Position numbers and translations under genes: made by a program
Assembly: GCF_014651015.1 (NCBI RefSeq)
Contig: NZ_BMWB01000004.1
Coordinates: 248,001-312,000, forward strand
Direction: 5' to 3'
DNA: 64,000 nucleotides
Source of the DNA: Streptomyces xantholiticus
Lineage (GTDB): Bacteria; Actinomycetota; Actinomycetes; Streptomycetales; Streptomycetaceae
The notes under the pieces: model-generated
Database searches by the model: none
Seen by the model: the letters and a program-made list of their open reading frames with translations, nothing else
Told to the model about the DNA's origin: nothing
Part shown: one piece after another, positions 8,077 to 17,768 of the stretch
Layout of the letters: every line of letters starts with the position of its first letter
Numbering within the stretch: the stretch's first letter is position 1

Positions 8077-9360
8077 TTACGCCTCAGGGCCTGAGCTGAA
8101 ACCGGGTTGGGCAGCACCGTTTCGATCATTTTCCGATGAGTGGGTACCCGTGCGCGGGCCGGACCCCGTGATGTCCTGAGTACGGCCGGGAACTGCGAGT
8201 ACCCGCTGAGTGGCCGTCAGAACCACCAGCGCGGCGATTCCTCCGGCCCCGGCGACGGCGAAACTCCATGCCGTACCGCCTGTCTCGACCGCCGGCCCAG
8301 CGGCGGCCGTGCCGACGGCGGCGCCGACGCCGAAGGTGGTCACCAGCCAGGAGAACGCCTCGGTGACCGTGCCGCGCGGCGCGTGCCGGTCGACGACGAT
8401 GAACGCGCAGGCGATCGCCGGTGCCAGGAACACGCCGGCGAGCGCCGACAGCGCCGTCATGGCCACCACACCGGGCGTGAGGATCAGCGGCAGGTAGCCG
8501 GCGGCCAGCAGCGCCACGATGATCCGCAGCCGCCGCTCCGGCGCCCCGGCCCACTGGCGGGCCCCGTACGCGGTGCCTCCGAGGAGCGCGCCGAGGCCCA
8601 GCGCGGCCATCAGCCAGCCGTACACGGACTCCCGGCCGTGGTCGTCGGCATAGGCCACACCCGCGACCGTGATCGACCCGAGTGCGAGACCGACGAAGAA
8701 GAACGCGCTGAGGAGCGCCAGCAGGCCCGGTGAGCGCAGCGCGCCCAGCCAGTGCGCCTCGCGCGGGGCGGAGCGCCAGGCGCGGGAGGGCTCCGACATC
8801 ACGACCGACAGGGCGCCCACCACGCCTGTCGCGTTGATCACCAGCAGCGCGGCGCCGGGTGACCAGAGCGAGACGAGCAGGGTCACGAGCAGCGGCCCGA
8901 CGGTGAACATGACCTCCTGGGCCACAGCGTCCATGGCGTAGGCCCGGTGCACGCGTTCCTCACGGCCCAGCACGCTCGGCCACAGGGCACGCAGGCCGCC
9001 TTCGAGCGGCGGTGTGAACAGACCCGCGACCGTCACGGCGGTGTACGCGAGGAGCAGCGATCCGGTGCCGACGGCGGCCAGCAGGAACATGCCGAGCGCG
9101 GAGACGACGGCGGCCGGCAGCTGCACCCGCGGCTGTCCGTACAGGTCGACGGCGCGGCCCAGCAGCGGCTGGCCGACGGCGGTGGCCAGGCCGTACACGG
9201 CGGCGAGCGCGCCCGCGAGGGTGTAGCTGCCGCCCTCGGCACGGGTGAAGAGCACGATGGCGATATGGGCCGTCGCATTGGGCAGCCGCCCGACGAGGGT
9301 GCCGGTGAGCAGCCGTGCGGCGTGCGGCGCCTTGAGGATGTCTGCGTACCCGGCTGCCAT
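8077..9360 (-). CDS. MFS transporter, probable exporter
   Basis: 427 residues from the ATG at 9360 (MAAGYADILKAPHAARLL). The open frame continues upstream across the divergent promoter, so it is trimmed here. About twelve hydrophobic segments are visible, with loop motifs such as GQPLLGRAVDLYGQPR (motif A-like) and a C-terminal repeat from about residue 215. The soluble C-terminal tail is about 45 residues. Divergent from a LacI-type regulator, which probably controls it through the shared 156-bp region. The substrate cannot be told from sequence. Only 9 bp separates its stop from the pafA start codon. Confidence 0.88.
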   Translation of the reverse strand: MAAGYADILKAPHAARLLTGTLVGRLPNATAHIAIVLFTRAEGGSYTLAGALAAVYGLATAVGQPLLGRAVDLYGQPRVQLPAAVVSALGMFLLAAVGTGSLLLAYTAVTVAGLFTPPLEGGLRALWPSVLGREERVHRAYAMDAVAQEVMFTVGPLLVTLLVSLWSPGAALLVINATGVVGALSVVMSEPSRAWRSAPREAHWLGALRSPGLLALLSAFFFVGLALGSITVAGVAYADDHGRESVYGWLMAALGLGALLGGTAYGARQWAGAPERRLRIIVALLAAGYLPLILTPGVVAMTALSALAGVFLAPAIACAFIVVDRHAPRGTVTEAFSWLVTTFGVGAAVGTAAAGPAVETGGTAWSFAVAGAGGIAALVVLTATQRVLAVPGRTQDITGSGPRTGTHSSENDRNGAAQPGFSSGPEA

Positions 9361-9407
9361 GCCGTCCCCTCTCCCCCGCCTGCCGACTCCCGGCATCAAC
9401 GAGGTTT

Positions 9408-9434
9408 TACGTATAACTTGACCGCCCATACGTA
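9408..9434. promoter_or_regulatory. Two TACGTA operator-like sites in the MFS/lacI divergent region
   Basis: TACGTA occurs at 9408-9413 (inside the near-palindrome TTTTACGTATAA) and again at 9429-9434. The two centres are exactly 21 bp apart, two helical turns. LacI-family operators are palindromes centred on CG, so these are plausible sites for the adjacent regulator. A TTGACC (-35-like, plus strand) lies at 9419-9424 between them. Confidence 0.55.
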
Positions 9435-9516
9435 CCATGTCGACTGTCCGCGGGTCCACAGCGCCGCCGCCCCGGACCCCATGACACCACCGACGGACGG
9501 CCGAGGACGGAAGACG

Positions 9517-10560
9517 ATGGCACACCGGTCCCAGCAGGACCGTCCCACTGCCGGAGCGGACACCACCCGCCCCACCAGCAGGGACGTGGCCCGCGCAGCC
9601 GGCGTCTCCCAGGCCACCGTCTCCCTCGTGCTCGGCGACAAATGGCGCGGCCGGGTCTCCGAACGGACCGCTGCCGTGGTCCGCGCAGCCGCCCAGGAGC
9701 TCGGCTACCGGCCCAACCTGGCCGCCCGCAGCCTCCGCCTCGGCCGCACCAGGACCGCACTCCTCGTCGTCCCCGCGCTCACCAACGAGTTCTTCGCCCG
9801 CGTCTACACCGGGGCGGCCGCCGTCGCCGCACAGCACGGCTTCGGCGTCGTCCTCTACCCTTCGCCCGAAGGAGTCGGTCCCGCCAGGGACCCCTTCGCC
9901 TCTGCGCGGGATGCCCTCGACGGCGTCATCGCCTCCTCGATGGCCGCCCAGGCGCTCACCGCCATCCGCGGCACCGACCTGCCCCTGGTCATGCTGGACA
10001 GCGATCCCAGGGACACCGGCGCCGCCGCCCACGTCAACCTCGACATCGCTGACGGTATGCGCCAGGTCATCGACCTTCTGCTCACGCTGGGTCACCGACG
10101 GATCGTGCACCTCGCCTCCGCCGTCGCCTCCTGGACCTTCGACGTCCGCGCCCTGGCGCTCAGCACCGCCCTGGACGGCACCGGCGCGCAGGTGCGCACC
10201 GTCTCCGCGCCCCTCGATGTGGACAGCGGCCGGGAAGCCGCCGTGCGGGCGCTCACCGCCCCTGGACCCCGGCCCACGGCCATCGTCTGCGACGACGACA
10301 TCCTCGCCGCCGGCGCCTGCAAGGCCGTCCGCCGGCTCGGCCTGCGCGTGCCGGAGGACGTCACCGTCACCGGCTTCGACGACCTGGCCCTCGCCACCGC
10401 CGTCGAACCCGAACTCACCACCGTCCGCCTGCCCGCCGAACAGGTCGGAGAGCGCGGCATGACCGCGCTGCTCGCCGTCCTCGACGGCCGGCGCCCCGAG
10501 GACGGCAGCCTCCCCGTCGACCTCGTCGTACGGGGCTCCTCCGCCCCGCCGCTTGCCTGA
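9517..10560 (+). CDS. LacI-family transcriptional regulator
   Basis: 347 residues from the ATG at 9517; an ATG at 9481 is in frame but lacks an SD. N-terminal HTH (SRDVARAAGVSQATVSLVLGD) is followed by the hinge helix ERTAAVVRAAAQELGYRPNLAARSLR. The periplasmic-binding-like effector domain has HRRIVHLASAVASWTFDVRA, PTAIVCDDDILAAGACKAVRRLGLRVPEDVTVTGFDD and LTTVRLPAEQVGERG. LacI proteins of this type bind a sugar or nucleoside ligand. Divergent from the MFS exporter, its likely target, with two TACGTA sites between them. Convergent with prcA across a strong terminator. Confidence 0.93.
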   Translation: MAHRSQQDRPTAGADTTRPTSRDVARAAGVSQATVSLVLGDKWRGRVSERTAAVVRAAAQELGYRPNLAARSLRLGRTRTALLVVPALTNEFFARVYTGAAAVAAQHGFGVVLYPSPEGVGPARDPFASARDALDGVIASSMAAQALTAIRGTDLPLVMLDSDPRDTGAAAHVNLDIADGMRQVIDLLLTLGHRRIVHLASAVASWTFDVRALALSTALDGTGAQVRTVSAPLDVDSGREAAVRALTAPGPRPTAIVCDDDILAAGACKAVRRLGLRVPEDVTVTGFDDLALATAVEPELTTVRLPAEQVGERGMTALLAVLDGRRPEDGSLPVDLVVRGSSAPPLA

Positions 10561-10582
10561 GAGGCAACGGCCGCGGACATGA

Positions 10583-10618
10583 CTGCGCCCCGGGCCGCAC
10601 GGGCGGTCCGGGGCGCAG
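10583..10618. terminator. Bidirectional terminator between lacI-type gene and prcA
   Basis: An 11-bp perfect stem CTGCGCCCCGG / CCGGGGCGCAG with a 14-nt loop lies between two converging genes. Confidence 0.75.
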
Positions 10619-10635
10619 CCGTCGATCAGCCGGGC

Positions 10636-11460
10636 CTACTCCGGCGCCTCCGGCGTGCTGGTCCCAGGAGTGCCGGTCCCCGGGGACCCGGTCCCCGGGG
10701 TGCCCCCGGTCTCGTCCGTCTCCTCGTCGGACGGCGCGTCCGTCGGCGTGGAAGCGGCGCCGTCGGCCTCCAGGAGCCGGGCCAGTTGCCGGCCCACGAT
10801 CCGCTTGAACTTCCGCTGCTGCGGCCGCGTACGGTCCAGCACCGCGACCTCCAGTCGGTCCGCCGGGATCTCACGGTCGCTGCCGTTCGACTGGCTGGAA
10901 AGCGCCTGTACGGCCAGCTTCAGCGCCTCCGCGAGCGACATGCCGTCGCGGTGCCGCTGGTCCAGGAAACCGCTGATCTGCTCCGCGTTCCCGCCGACCG
11001 CGACCGAGCCGTGCTCGTCCACGATCGAGCCGTCGTGCGGCAGCCGGTAGATCTGGTCGCCCTCGGGCGAGGCGCCCACCTCTGCGACGACCAGTTCCAC
11101 CTCGTACGGCTTCTCACCGGCGCTGGAGAAGATCGTGCCCAAGGTCTGGGCGTAGACGTTCGCCAGGCCACGGGCCGTCACGTCGTCGCGGTCGTAGGTG
11201 TAGCCGCGCAGGTCCGCGTAGCGCACGCCGCCGATGCGCAGATTCTCGTACTCGTTGTACTTGCCGGCCGCGGCGAAGCCGATCCGGTCGTAGATCTCGC
11301 TGAACTTGTGCAGCGCACGGGACGGGTTCTCGCCGACGAACACGATGCCGTCGGCGTACTGCAGCACGACCAGGCTGCGGCCACGGGCGATGCCCTTGCG
11401 GGCGTACTCCGCCCGGTCGGCCATGGCCTGCTGGGGTGAGACATAGAACGGCGTCGACAC
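10636..11460 (-). CDS. prcA: 20S proteasome alpha subunit
   Basis: 274 residues. It begins [29 protein letters not shown], the gate-forming N-terminus of actinobacterial alpha subunits with the [18 protein letters not shown] signature. [21 protein letters not shown] carries the conserved alpha-ring contacts. The last ~45 residues form a low-complexity Thr/Pro/Gly tail ([16 protein letters not shown]), longer than in many relatives. Alpha rings gate the peptidase chamber and accept the QYL tail of Arc in the pockets between subunits. It lies 44 bp after prcB, cotranscribed. Confidence 0.98.
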   Translation of the reverse strand: MSTPFYVSPQQAMADRAEYARKGIARGRSLVVLQYADGIVFVGENPSRALHKFSEIYDRIGFAAAGKYNEYENLRIGGVRYADLRGYTYDRDDVTARGLANVYAQTLGTIFSSAGEKPYEVELVVAEVGASPEGDQIYRLPHDGSIVDEHGSVAVGGNAEQISGFLDQRHRDGMSLAEALKLAVQALSSQSNGSDREIPADRLEVAVLDRTRPQQRKFKRIVGRQLARLLEADGAASTPTDAPSDEETDETGGTPGTGSPGTGTPGTSTPEAPE

Positions 11461-11504
11461 CGGCTATCCGTCCCTTTCTGTCAGAGGCGAGTGCATCGGG
11501 GCCG

Positions 11505-12350
11505 TCACAGGAGCGCGGCGCGCGGACCGTCGGGCTGGGTGAGGCGGCCCTCGAGGATCGAACGCGCGATCTCGGAGGTCTCCGCCTCGGTGAGACGGCG
11601 GTAACCCTCGTCCGTGATGACGGTGACGATCGGATAGATGCGCCGGGCCACGTCGGGCCCGCCGGTCGCCGAGTCGTCGTCCGCCGCGTCGTACAGCGCC
11701 TGGATCACCAGGGTGGTTGCCTGCTGCTCGGTCAGGTCCTCGCGGTAGAGCTTCTTCATCGCTCCTCGGGCGAAGATCGAACCCGAGCCGGTGGCGGCAT
11801 ACCCGTGCTCCTCGGAGCGGCCGCCCGTCACGTCGTAGGAGAAGATGCGGCCCTTCTCGCGGTCGATGTCGTAACCGGCGAAGAGCGGGACGACGGCGAG
11901 GCCCTGCATGGCCATGCCGAGGTTGCTGCGGATCATCGTGGAGAGGCGGTTCGCCTTGCCCTCCAGGGAGAGCTGGACGCCCTCGACCTTCTCGAAGTGC
12001 TCCAGCTCGAGCTGGAACAGCTTGACCATCTCCACCGCGAGACCCGCTGTGCCCGCGATGCCCACCGCCGAATACTCGTCGGCCGGGAAGACCTTCTCGA
12101 TGTCGCGCTGGGCGATCATGTTCCCCATCGTCGCCCGCCGGTCACCGGCGAGCACCACACCACCGGGGAACGTGGTGGCCACGATCGTCGTCCCGTGCGG
12201 CGCCTCGACGGCCCCCTGCAGGGGCGGCAGGACACGCTTGCCGGGCAGCAGATCGGGCGAGTGGTCGCCCAGGAAGTCCATGAATGACGAGGACCCGGGC
12301 GTCAGGAAGGCTGCCGGCAGACGCCCGGTGCTACGAGGGTTGGCTTCCAC
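11505..12350 (-). CDS. prcB: 20S proteasome beta subunit (peptidase)
   Basis: 281 residues from the GTG at 12350 ([19 protein letters not shown]), preferred over the longer frame because it matches the family start. A 53-residue propeptide ends at APHG; the mature N-terminal nucleophile is Thr54 of [11 protein letters not shown]. Asp/Lys/Ser catalytic partners are in the usual places: GDRRATMG, the [12 protein letters not shown] loop and [13 protein letters not shown]. After autocatalytic cleavage the beta rings form the peptidase chamber of the Pup-proteasome. Followed by prcA; preceded by pup across a hairpin. Confidence 0.98.
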   Translation of the reverse strand: MEANPRSTGRLPAAFLTPGSSSFMDFLGDHSPDLLPGKRVLPPLQGAVEAPHGTTIVATTFPGGVVLAGDRRATMGNMIAQRDIEKVFPADEYSAVGIAGTAGLAVEMVKLFQLELEHFEKVEGVQLSLEGKANRLSTMIRSNLGMAMQGLAVVPLFAGYDIDREKGRIFSYDVTGGRSEEHGYAATGSGSIFARGAMKKLYREDLTEQQATTLVIQALYDAADDDSATGGPDVARRIYPIVTVITDEGYRRLTEAETSEIARSILEGRLTQPDGPRAALL

Positions 12351-12447
12351 GCGTTTCCTTCCGGATAGGCGGCGGCCCGCCGCATCGCGCGCGGGCCGAT
12401 CTTTCGAGCTGTGCACGGACCTTACCCGCGCCGCCGCCGGTCATCCG

Positions 12448-12483
12448 CCCCGGTGCCCTCGGCTTTCGCCGACGGCACCGGGG
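12448..12483 (-). terminator. Hairpin between pup and prcB
   Basis: A 10-bp stem CCCCGGTGCC / GGCACCGGGG encloses a second 5-bp stem with a UUUC loop. It lies just after the pup stop codon and upstream of prcB. There is no U-tract, so partial read-through (attenuation) is possible. Confidence 0.65.
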
Positions 12484-12495
12484 GGACGACCAGGG

Positions 12496-12714
12496 CTACT
12501 GACCGCCCTTTTGCACGAAGGAGCGCACGAAGTCCTCGGCGTTCTCCTCCAAGACGTCGTCGATCTCGTCGAGGACCGAGTCGACATCGTCCGAGAGCTT
12601 CTCCTGCCGCTCCTTGAGGTCTTCGGCAGCCTGCGCTTCCTGCGCCTGCTCCTCGACCTCCTCGGTGGAGCGCGTCGCCTTCTGCTGTCCGCCGCCGGTG
12701 TCCTTGGTCGCCAT
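12496..12714 (-). CDS. pup: Prokaryotic ubiquitin-like protein Pup
   Basis: 72 residues from the ATG at 12714; an in-frame ATG nine bases upstream exists but MATKDTGGGQQKA is the family start. Highly charged and probably disordered, with a central coiled-coil region rich in Glu/Gln that binds the Arc coiled coil. It ends FVQKGGQ: the C-terminal Gln must be deamidated to Glu by Dop before PafA can attach it to lysines. Located between dop and prcB, the conserved order. Confidence 0.99.
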   Translation of the reverse strand: MATKDTGGGQQKATRSTEEVEEQAQEAQAAEDLKERQEKLSDDVDSVLDEIDDVLEENAEDFVRSFVQKGGQ

Positions 12715-12835
12715 GCACCTCACCCCGCTCGGGTTCGACGTTCTTGATCAGACCCTACTCCCGGGGTCCGACATCGGCCCCGCACTTTCTCCAACGTCCG
12801 GGGCCCACCTTCATGATTCCCGGGCGGTGGCCTTT

Positions 12836-14347
12836 TCAGCCCCCGGAGAGCACCCGGACCAGGTCTTCCGCATTACGGCAGCGGTCCAGCAGCTCCTTGA
12901 CGTGGTTACGGGTCCCCCGCAGGGGCTCCAGCGTGGGAACCCGTTGCAGAGAGTCACGACCGGGCAGGTCGAAGATGACCGAGTCCCAGGAGGCCGCGGC
13001 CACGTCGTCCGCGTACTGCTCGAGGCACCGGCCGCGGAAGTAGGCCCTGGTGTCCTCCGGCGGCTTGGCCTGCGCCCGATGGACCGCGCTCTCGTCCAGC
13101 AGGCGCTTCATCTTGCCGCGGGCCGCCAGACGGTTGTACAGGCCCTTGTCGGGGCGTACGTCCGCGTACTGGAGGTCGACCAGGTGCAGCCGGGCCGCGT
13201 CCCAGTCCAGGTCGTCGCGTCGGCGGTAGCCCTCCATGAGCTCGCGCTTGGCGATCCAGTCCAGCTCTCCGGAGAGGCTCATCGGGTCGCTCTCGAGCCT
13301 GCCCAGTGTGTCCTCCCAGCGCGTCAGGACGTCCTTGGTCTGCTCGTCCGCGTCGGCGCCGAACCGCTCCTCCACGTACTTGCGCGCGAGCTCGAAGTAC
13401 TCCATCTGCAGTTGTACGGCGGTCAGTGTGCGACCGCTGCGGAGGGTGACCAGATGCTTGAGGCTCGGGTCGTGCGAGACCTGGTGCAGCGTCCGCACGG
13501 GCTGCTCGACGGCGAGGTCGACCGCGATGAAGCCGTCCTCGATCATCGACAAAACCAGGGCGGTGGTGCCCAGCTTGAGGTACGTCGAGATCTCGGAGAG
13601 GTTCGCGTCGCCGATGATCACATGGAGGCGGCGGTACTTCTCCGCGTCGGAGTGGGGCTCGTCGCGGGTGTTGATGATGGGGCGCTTGAGGGTGGTCTCG
13701 AGCCCGACCTCGACCTCGAAATAGTCCGCGCGCTGGCTGATCTGGAACCCGTGCTCGTGTCCGTCCTGGCCGATTCCGACCCGACCGGCGCCGGTGAAGA
13801 CCTGGCGGGAGACGAAGAACGGGGTGAGGTGGCGCACGATGTCCGAGAAGGGGGTCTCCCGCTTCATCAGGTAGTTCTCGTGCGTGCCGTAGGAGGCGCC
13901 CTTGTTGTCGGTGTTGTTCTTGTAGAGGTGGATCGGCTGGGCGCCGGGGAGCTGCGCCGCCCGCTCGGCAGCCTCGGCCATGATCCGCTCTCCCGCCTTG
14001 TCCCAGAGGACGGCGTCGCGCGGGTTGGTCACCTCGGGCGAGCTGTACTCGGGGTGGGCGTGGTCGACGTAGAGCCTGGCTCCGTTGGTGAGGATGACAT
14101 TGGCCAGGCCGATGTCCTCGTCCGTGAGCTGGCTGGAGTCGGCGGCCTCGCGGGCGAGGTCGAAGCCGCGGGCGTCCCGCAGCGGATTCTCCTCCTCGAA
14201 GTCCCAGCGGGCGCGGCGCGCCCGGTGCATCGCCGCCGCGTAGGCGTTGACGATCTGGGACGAGGTGAGCATGGCATTGGCGTTCGGGTGGCCGGGGACG
14301 GAGATCCCGTACTCCGTCTCGATGCCCATTACTCGCCGTACGGTCAT
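12836..14347 (-). CDS. dop: Pup deamidase/depupylase Dop
   Basis: 503 residues. It begins [19 protein letters not shown]; the catalytic Asp is in [15 protein letters not shown] (Asp95). The Dop-specific inserted loop (the [24 protein letters not shown] region, about residues 43-68), absent from PafA, is present. ATP-binding Glu is in GIETEYG. The other shared motifs ([42 protein letters not shown]) are intact. It deamidates Pup-Gln to Pup-Glu and removes Pup from substrates. 121 bp separates it from pup and 258 bp from arc, where a strong terminator lies. Confidence 0.98.
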   Translation of the reverse strand: MTVRRVMGIETEYGISVPGHPNANAMLTSSQIVNAYAAAMHRARRARWDFEEENPLRDARGFDLAREAADSSQLTDEDIGLANVILTNGARLYVDHAHPEYSSPEVTNPRDAVLWDKAGERIMAEAAERAAQLPGAQPIHLYKNNTDNKGASYGTHENYLMKRETPFSDIVRHLTPFFVSRQVFTGAGRVGIGQDGHEHGFQISQRADYFEVEVGLETTLKRPIINTRDEPHSDAEKYRRLHVIIGDANLSEISTYLKLGTTALVLSMIEDGFIAVDLAVEQPVRTLHQVSHDPSLKHLVTLRSGRTLTAVQLQMEYFELARKYVEERFGADADEQTKDVLTRWEDTLGRLESDPMSLSGELDWIAKRELMEGYRRRDDLDWDAARLHLVDLQYADVRPDKGLYNRLAARGKMKRLLDESAVHRAQAKPPEDTRAYFRGRCLEQYADDVAAASWDSVIFDLPGRDSLQRVPTLEPLRGTRNHVKELLDRCRNAEDLVRVLSGG

Positions 14348-14539
14348 GCGGCCCTCCTTGCCCGGCGGCGTTCCCCTCCGGGAACGGCGCTCAAGTACCG
14401 CGGGTGCTCCGGTGCGTGCGCGGTGCCCGTCCCCGCACTGCGCGACCCGGCGGTACGAAAGAGCCTAGAACGCCGCTGCGTGGGTGGGGAGATCAAATTC
14501 GTCATTGCTCCGGTGTGGCCGGACCTGTCCGGAAAGCAG

Positions 14540-14598
14540 CCGGCTGCGGATGCCCGCCCCCTTCCCTTCGGCGGGGGGCCGGCGGCATCCGCAGCCGG
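14540..14598 (-). terminator. Strong terminator downstream of arc
   Basis: A 15-bp perfect outer stem (CCGGCTGCGGATGCC with its complement at 14584-14598) plus an inner C/G stem. It starts 8 bp after the arc stop codon. dop must therefore use its own promoter in 14348-14539. Confidence 0.8.
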
Positions 14599-14605
14599 TG
14601 TGCCT

Positions 14606-16372
14606 TTACAGGTACTGACCGGTGTTCGCCACCGTGTCGATGGACCGGCCGGTGTCCGCGCCCTGCTTTCCGGTGACGAGGGTGCGGATGAAGACGATCC
14701 GCTCGCCCTTCTTGCCGGAGATGCGGGCCCAGTCGTCCGGGTTGGTGGTGTTGGGCAGGTCCTCGTTCTCCTTGAACTCGTCCACGCAGGCCTGGAGGAG
14801 GTGGGAGACGCGAAGGCCCTTCTGGTTGTGGTCGAGGAATGCCTTGATGGCCATCTTCTTGGCCCGGTCGACGATGTTCTGGATCATCGCGCCGGAGTTG
14901 AAGTCCTTGAAGTAGAGGACTTCCTTGTCGCCGTTGGCGTACGTGACCTCGAGGAAGCGGTTCTCCTCGGATTCCGCGTACATCTGTTCCACGACCGACT
15001 GGATCATGGCGTGGGCCGCGGCTTCCTTCGATCCGCTGTGCTCGCCGAGGTCGTCGGCGTGCAGCGGGAGCGAGGGGGTCAGGTACTTGGCGAAGATGTC
15101 CTTGGCGGCCTCCGCGTCCGGGCGCTCGATCTTGATCTTGACGTCGAGCCGGCCGGGCCGCAGGATCGCGGGGTCGATCATGTCCTCGCGGTTGGAGGCG
15201 CCGATGACGATCACGTTCTCCAGGCCCTCGACACCGTCGATCTCGGCGAGGAGCTGCGGGACGATGGTGTTCTCCACGTCCGAGCTGACACCGGATCCGC
15301 GGGTGCGGAAGAGGGACTCCATCTCGTCGAAGAAGACGATGACGGGGGTACCCTCGCTCGCCTTCTCGCGGGCGCGCTGGAAGACCAGGCGGATGTGCCG
15401 CTCGGTCTCACCGACGTACTTGTTGAGGAGCTCGGGACCCTTGATGTTGAGGAAGTAGCTCTTCCCCGCGGGCTGGCCGGTCACCTCGGCGACCTTCTTG
15501 GCAAGGGAGTTGGCGACGGCCTTGGCGATCAACGTCTTGCCGCATCCGGGCGGGCCGTAGAGCAGGATGCCCTTCGGCGGCCGCAGTTCGTGCTCCTTGA
15601 AGAGGTCGGGGTGCAGATACGGGAGCTCGACGGCGTCGCGGATCATCTCGATCTGGCCGCCGAGGCCACCGATCTTGTCGTAGTCGACGTCGGGGACCTC
15701 CTCGAGGACGAGCTCCTCGACCTCGCTCTTGGGGATCACCTCGTACACGTACCCGGATCGGGGGTCGAGCAGGAGGGCGTCCCCGGGGCGGATGCTCATC
15801 GCGAGCAGCGGCTCGGCGAGCCGCACCACCCGCTCCTCGTCGGTGTGACCGATCACCAGGGCGCGCTCGCCGTCCTCGAGGATCTCCTTGAGGGTGACGA
15901 TGTCCCCGGCACGCTCGAACTCCATGGCCTCGACCACGTTGAGCGCTTCGTTGAGCATGACCTCCTGGCCGCGCCGGAGCTCTTCGAGCTCGACGCTGGG
16001 GCTGACGTTCACCCGGAGCTTGCGGCCGCCGGTGAAGATGTCGCAGGTGCCGTCCTCGTTGGCCTGCAGGAAGACACCGAAGCCGGCCGGCGGCTGGGCG
16101 AGCCGGTCGACCTCCTCCTTGAGGGCCACGATCTGGTCGCGGGCCTCACGGAGCGTGTTGGCGAGCCGCTCGTTCTGAGCGGACACGCCGGCCAGATTGG
16201 TCTGCAGCTCGACGATCCGCTCTTCGAGAATCCTCGTGTGTCGCGGAGAGTCGGCGAGCTTGCGGCGCAGGACGGCGATTTCCTGCTCGAGATAGGCGAC
16301 CTGGCCGGCTGGGTCTTCAGACCCCCGCCCCGGCCGGATGCCGCGGTTGATGTCGTCGTCGTGGGCTGCCAC
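14606..16372 (-). CDS. arc: Proteasomal AAA+ ATPase ARC (Mpa)
   Basis: 588 residues from the GTG at 16372, which has a strong SD (GGAGGAGG); the ATG at 16390 lies within the SD region and is rejected. Residues about 25-92 form the coiled coil that captures Pup. Two OB folds follow (about 95-230). The AAA domain has Walker A GPPGCGKT (273-280), Walker B VIVFFDE (344-350), sensor-1 ASNRED and an Arg-finger region. The C-terminus is NTGQYL, with the penultimate Tyr that docks on the proteasome alpha ring. The hexamer unfolds pupylated proteins. Divergent from the ferredoxin gene. Confidence 0.99.
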   Translation of the reverse strand: MAAHDDDINRGIRPGRGSEDPAGQVAYLEQEIAVLRRKLADSPRHTRILEERIVELQTNLAGVSAQNERLANTLREARDQIVALKEEVDRLAQPPAGFGVFLQANEDGTCDIFTGGRKLRVNVSPSVELEELRRGQEVMLNEALNVVEAMEFERAGDIVTLKEILEDGERALVIGHTDEERVVRLAEPLLAMSIRPGDALLLDPRSGYVYEVIPKSEVEELVLEEVPDVDYDKIGGLGGQIEMIRDAVELPYLHPDLFKEHELRPPKGILLYGPPGCGKTLIAKAVANSLAKKVAEVTGQPAGKSYFLNIKGPELLNKYVGETERHIRLVFQRAREKASEGTPVIVFFDEMESLFRTRGSGVSSDVENTIVPQLLAEIDGVEGLENVIVIGASNREDMIDPAILRPGRLDVKIKIERPDAEAAKDIFAKYLTPSLPLHADDLGEHSGSKEAAAHAMIQSVVEQMYAESEENRFLEVTYANGDKEVLYFKDFNSGAMIQNIVDRAKKMAIKAFLDHNQKGLRVSHLLQACVDEFKENEDLPNTTNPDDWARISGKKGERIVFIRTLVTGKQGADTGRSIDTVANTGQYL

Positions 16373-16636
16373 GGTCCTCACCTCCTCCAAGGGGAGCTGG
16401 ACGCTTCCTGACCCTACCTGTGTGGGTGGTGATTGAAACCCCTAGATCACAAAGACGGAAGGGGTGTGTCCGATCTTCACCCTTGCGCTCTTCCTCATGC
16501 GAGGGGATTACCCACCGGATACCCACCCAGCAACATCGGGAAGCGGGCGGTTGTATCGTCGAAGCGTTCAACACCCGTCAGGGGTGGCGCGACTTGCTTC
16601 ACAGAGCTACACCCGGCGAAGGAAACGGCAGGAGAT

Positions 16637-16948
16637 ATGACCGTGCAGCACGAGGTTCCCACCGAAGGTGCCGCCGAGGCCCTCGAGGTCTGGATCGACC
16701 AGGACCTCTGCACCGGGGACGGGATCTGCGCGCAGTACGCACCCGAGGTCTTCGAGCTCGACATCGACGGGCTGGCGTACGTGAAGTCCGGCGAGGACGA
16801 ACTGCTCCAGGACCCGGGCGCCACAACGCCGGTGCCGCTGCCGCTGCTGAGTGACGTCGTGGACTCCGCGAAGGAGTGCCCGGGCGACTGCATCCACGTC
16901 CGTCGGGTTTCGGACAAGGTGGAGGTCTACGGCCCGGACGCGGGGTGA
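16637..16948 (+). CDS. Small ferredoxin, [3Fe-4S] type
   Basis: 103 residues from the ATG at 16637 (SD GGAG five bases upstream). Cluster motif: Cys at CTGDGIC (C-x5-C; the middle Cys of a [4Fe-4S] motif is missing) and a downstream CPGDC. This spacing is typical of [3Fe-4S] ferredoxins that serve P450s, though the extra Cys after CPGD could permit a different cluster. No P450 or reductase gene is in the window. Divergent from arc; the 264-bp gap holds both promoters. The partner enzyme is unknown. Why a ferredoxin is conserved next to arc in streptomycetes is not known to me. Confidence 0.88.
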   Translation: MTVQHEVPTEGAAEALEVWIDQDLCTGDGICAQYAPEVFELDIDGLAYVKSGEDELLQDPGATTPVPLPLLSDVVDSAKECPGDCIHVRRVSDKVEVYGPDAG

Positions 16949-16976
16949 CGGATCACTCACGCATCACGTACCGCGT

Positions 16977-17558
16977 TCAGATACCGCCTGCCTCGGTCTG
17001 GGCGGCACGGACGAACTTGCCGCCCTGCCACTGCCACTTGACCCCCTCCTGCTCGTCCGGGCAGCAGCTGGGTACGGCGGCCGAGGAGTAGCCGAGCAGG
17101 GTCGCCGTGATCGTGGCGTCACGCACGGCGAGCGCGCCGACGCTCTGCTTCTGTGCGGGCTCGACGAGGGTGGCGACCACCCGGGGGCCTGCGTCACGGG
17201 CGTTCGCGAGCACGTAGAGGCCGCTGGGCGGCGTGCCCGAGCCCGCGTCGCAGCGCGCGGCCACCACCGTCTCCGGGTTTCCGTCGCCGTCCAGGTCGCC
17301 CGTGGCCTTCTTGACGACCACGTTGCCGAGGCCGCCGCATTCGATGGGCAGCTGCACGGCCGCCGGGTCCGGTGCGGAGGCGGGTGCCGCTGCCGTCGTG
17401 GTCCCGGGGCCGCCGGCGGGCTGGGAGGCCGTCGCCGCGTCGGGCTGCACCAGTCCGGCGCCCGCCACCACCGCGGCCATCGCCGCCGCCGTGGCCAGCC
17501 AGTGCACCGGGTGGGCATGGGTGTGCGCGAGGTCCGGGGCGGCGACGGAGTTCTGCAC
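16977..17558 (-). CDS. Secreted or membrane-anchored protein, unknown function
   Basis: 193 residues from the GTG at 17558, supported by AGGAG nine bases upstream; an ATG at 17603 is in frame. One hydrophobic segment (WLATAAAMAAVVAGAGLV) acts as a signal anchor or signal peptide. It is followed by an Ala/Pro/Thr-rich linker and a globular domain with GLGNVVVKKATGDLDGDGNPETVVAARCDAGSG, an FG-GAP/VCBS-like calcium-binding DxDxDG motif. The domain carries four Cys, two of them adjacent (PSCCPDEQ). Converges on the ferredoxin gene 28 bp away. I do not recognise a named family. Confidence 0.8.
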   Translation of the reverse strand: MQNSVAAPDLAHTHAHPVHWLATAAAMAAVVAGAGLVQPDAATASQPAGGPGTTTAAAPASAPDPAAVQLPIECGGLGNVVVKKATGDLDGDGNPETVVAARCDAGSGTPPSGLYVLANARDAGPRVVATLVEPAQKQSVGALAVRDATITATLLGYSSAAVPSCCPDEQEGVKWQWQGGKFVRAAQTEAGGI

Positions 17559-17674
17559 GCGAGTGGTCTCCTGAGGGGCTGTGCCGGTGAGGGTGGCCAG
17601 CATCGTGCCATACGTCACACGCCACCGGAACAGCGGGGTCCGTAAGACTCGGGTAAAGAGGCGAACGGGCCGCC

Positions 17675-17748
17675 GCCCAACACGAGGACGCCGCCGCCGA
17701 GTTCCGTGCTGGGCACGGTAACTCGGCGGCGGCGTCAATGCGTTGGGC
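17675..17748 (-). terminator. Very large multi-part hairpin downstream of trmI
   Basis: A 17-bp perfect stem joins 17687-17703 and 17720-17736, capped by a 6-bp stem CCGTGC/GCACGG with a 3-nt loop. An outer GCCCAAC/GTTGGGC pair (17675-17681 and 17742-17748) extends it. It lies just after the trmI stop. Confidence 0.8.
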
Positions 17749-17768
17749 GGGTGAGCCGGCCGGACCGG

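Noticed and set aside
12836..16411. Very long plus-strand frame across dop and arc
   Set aside because: It is the mirror of the dop and arc coding strands, a common artefact of high-GC sequence; its translation shows no domains.
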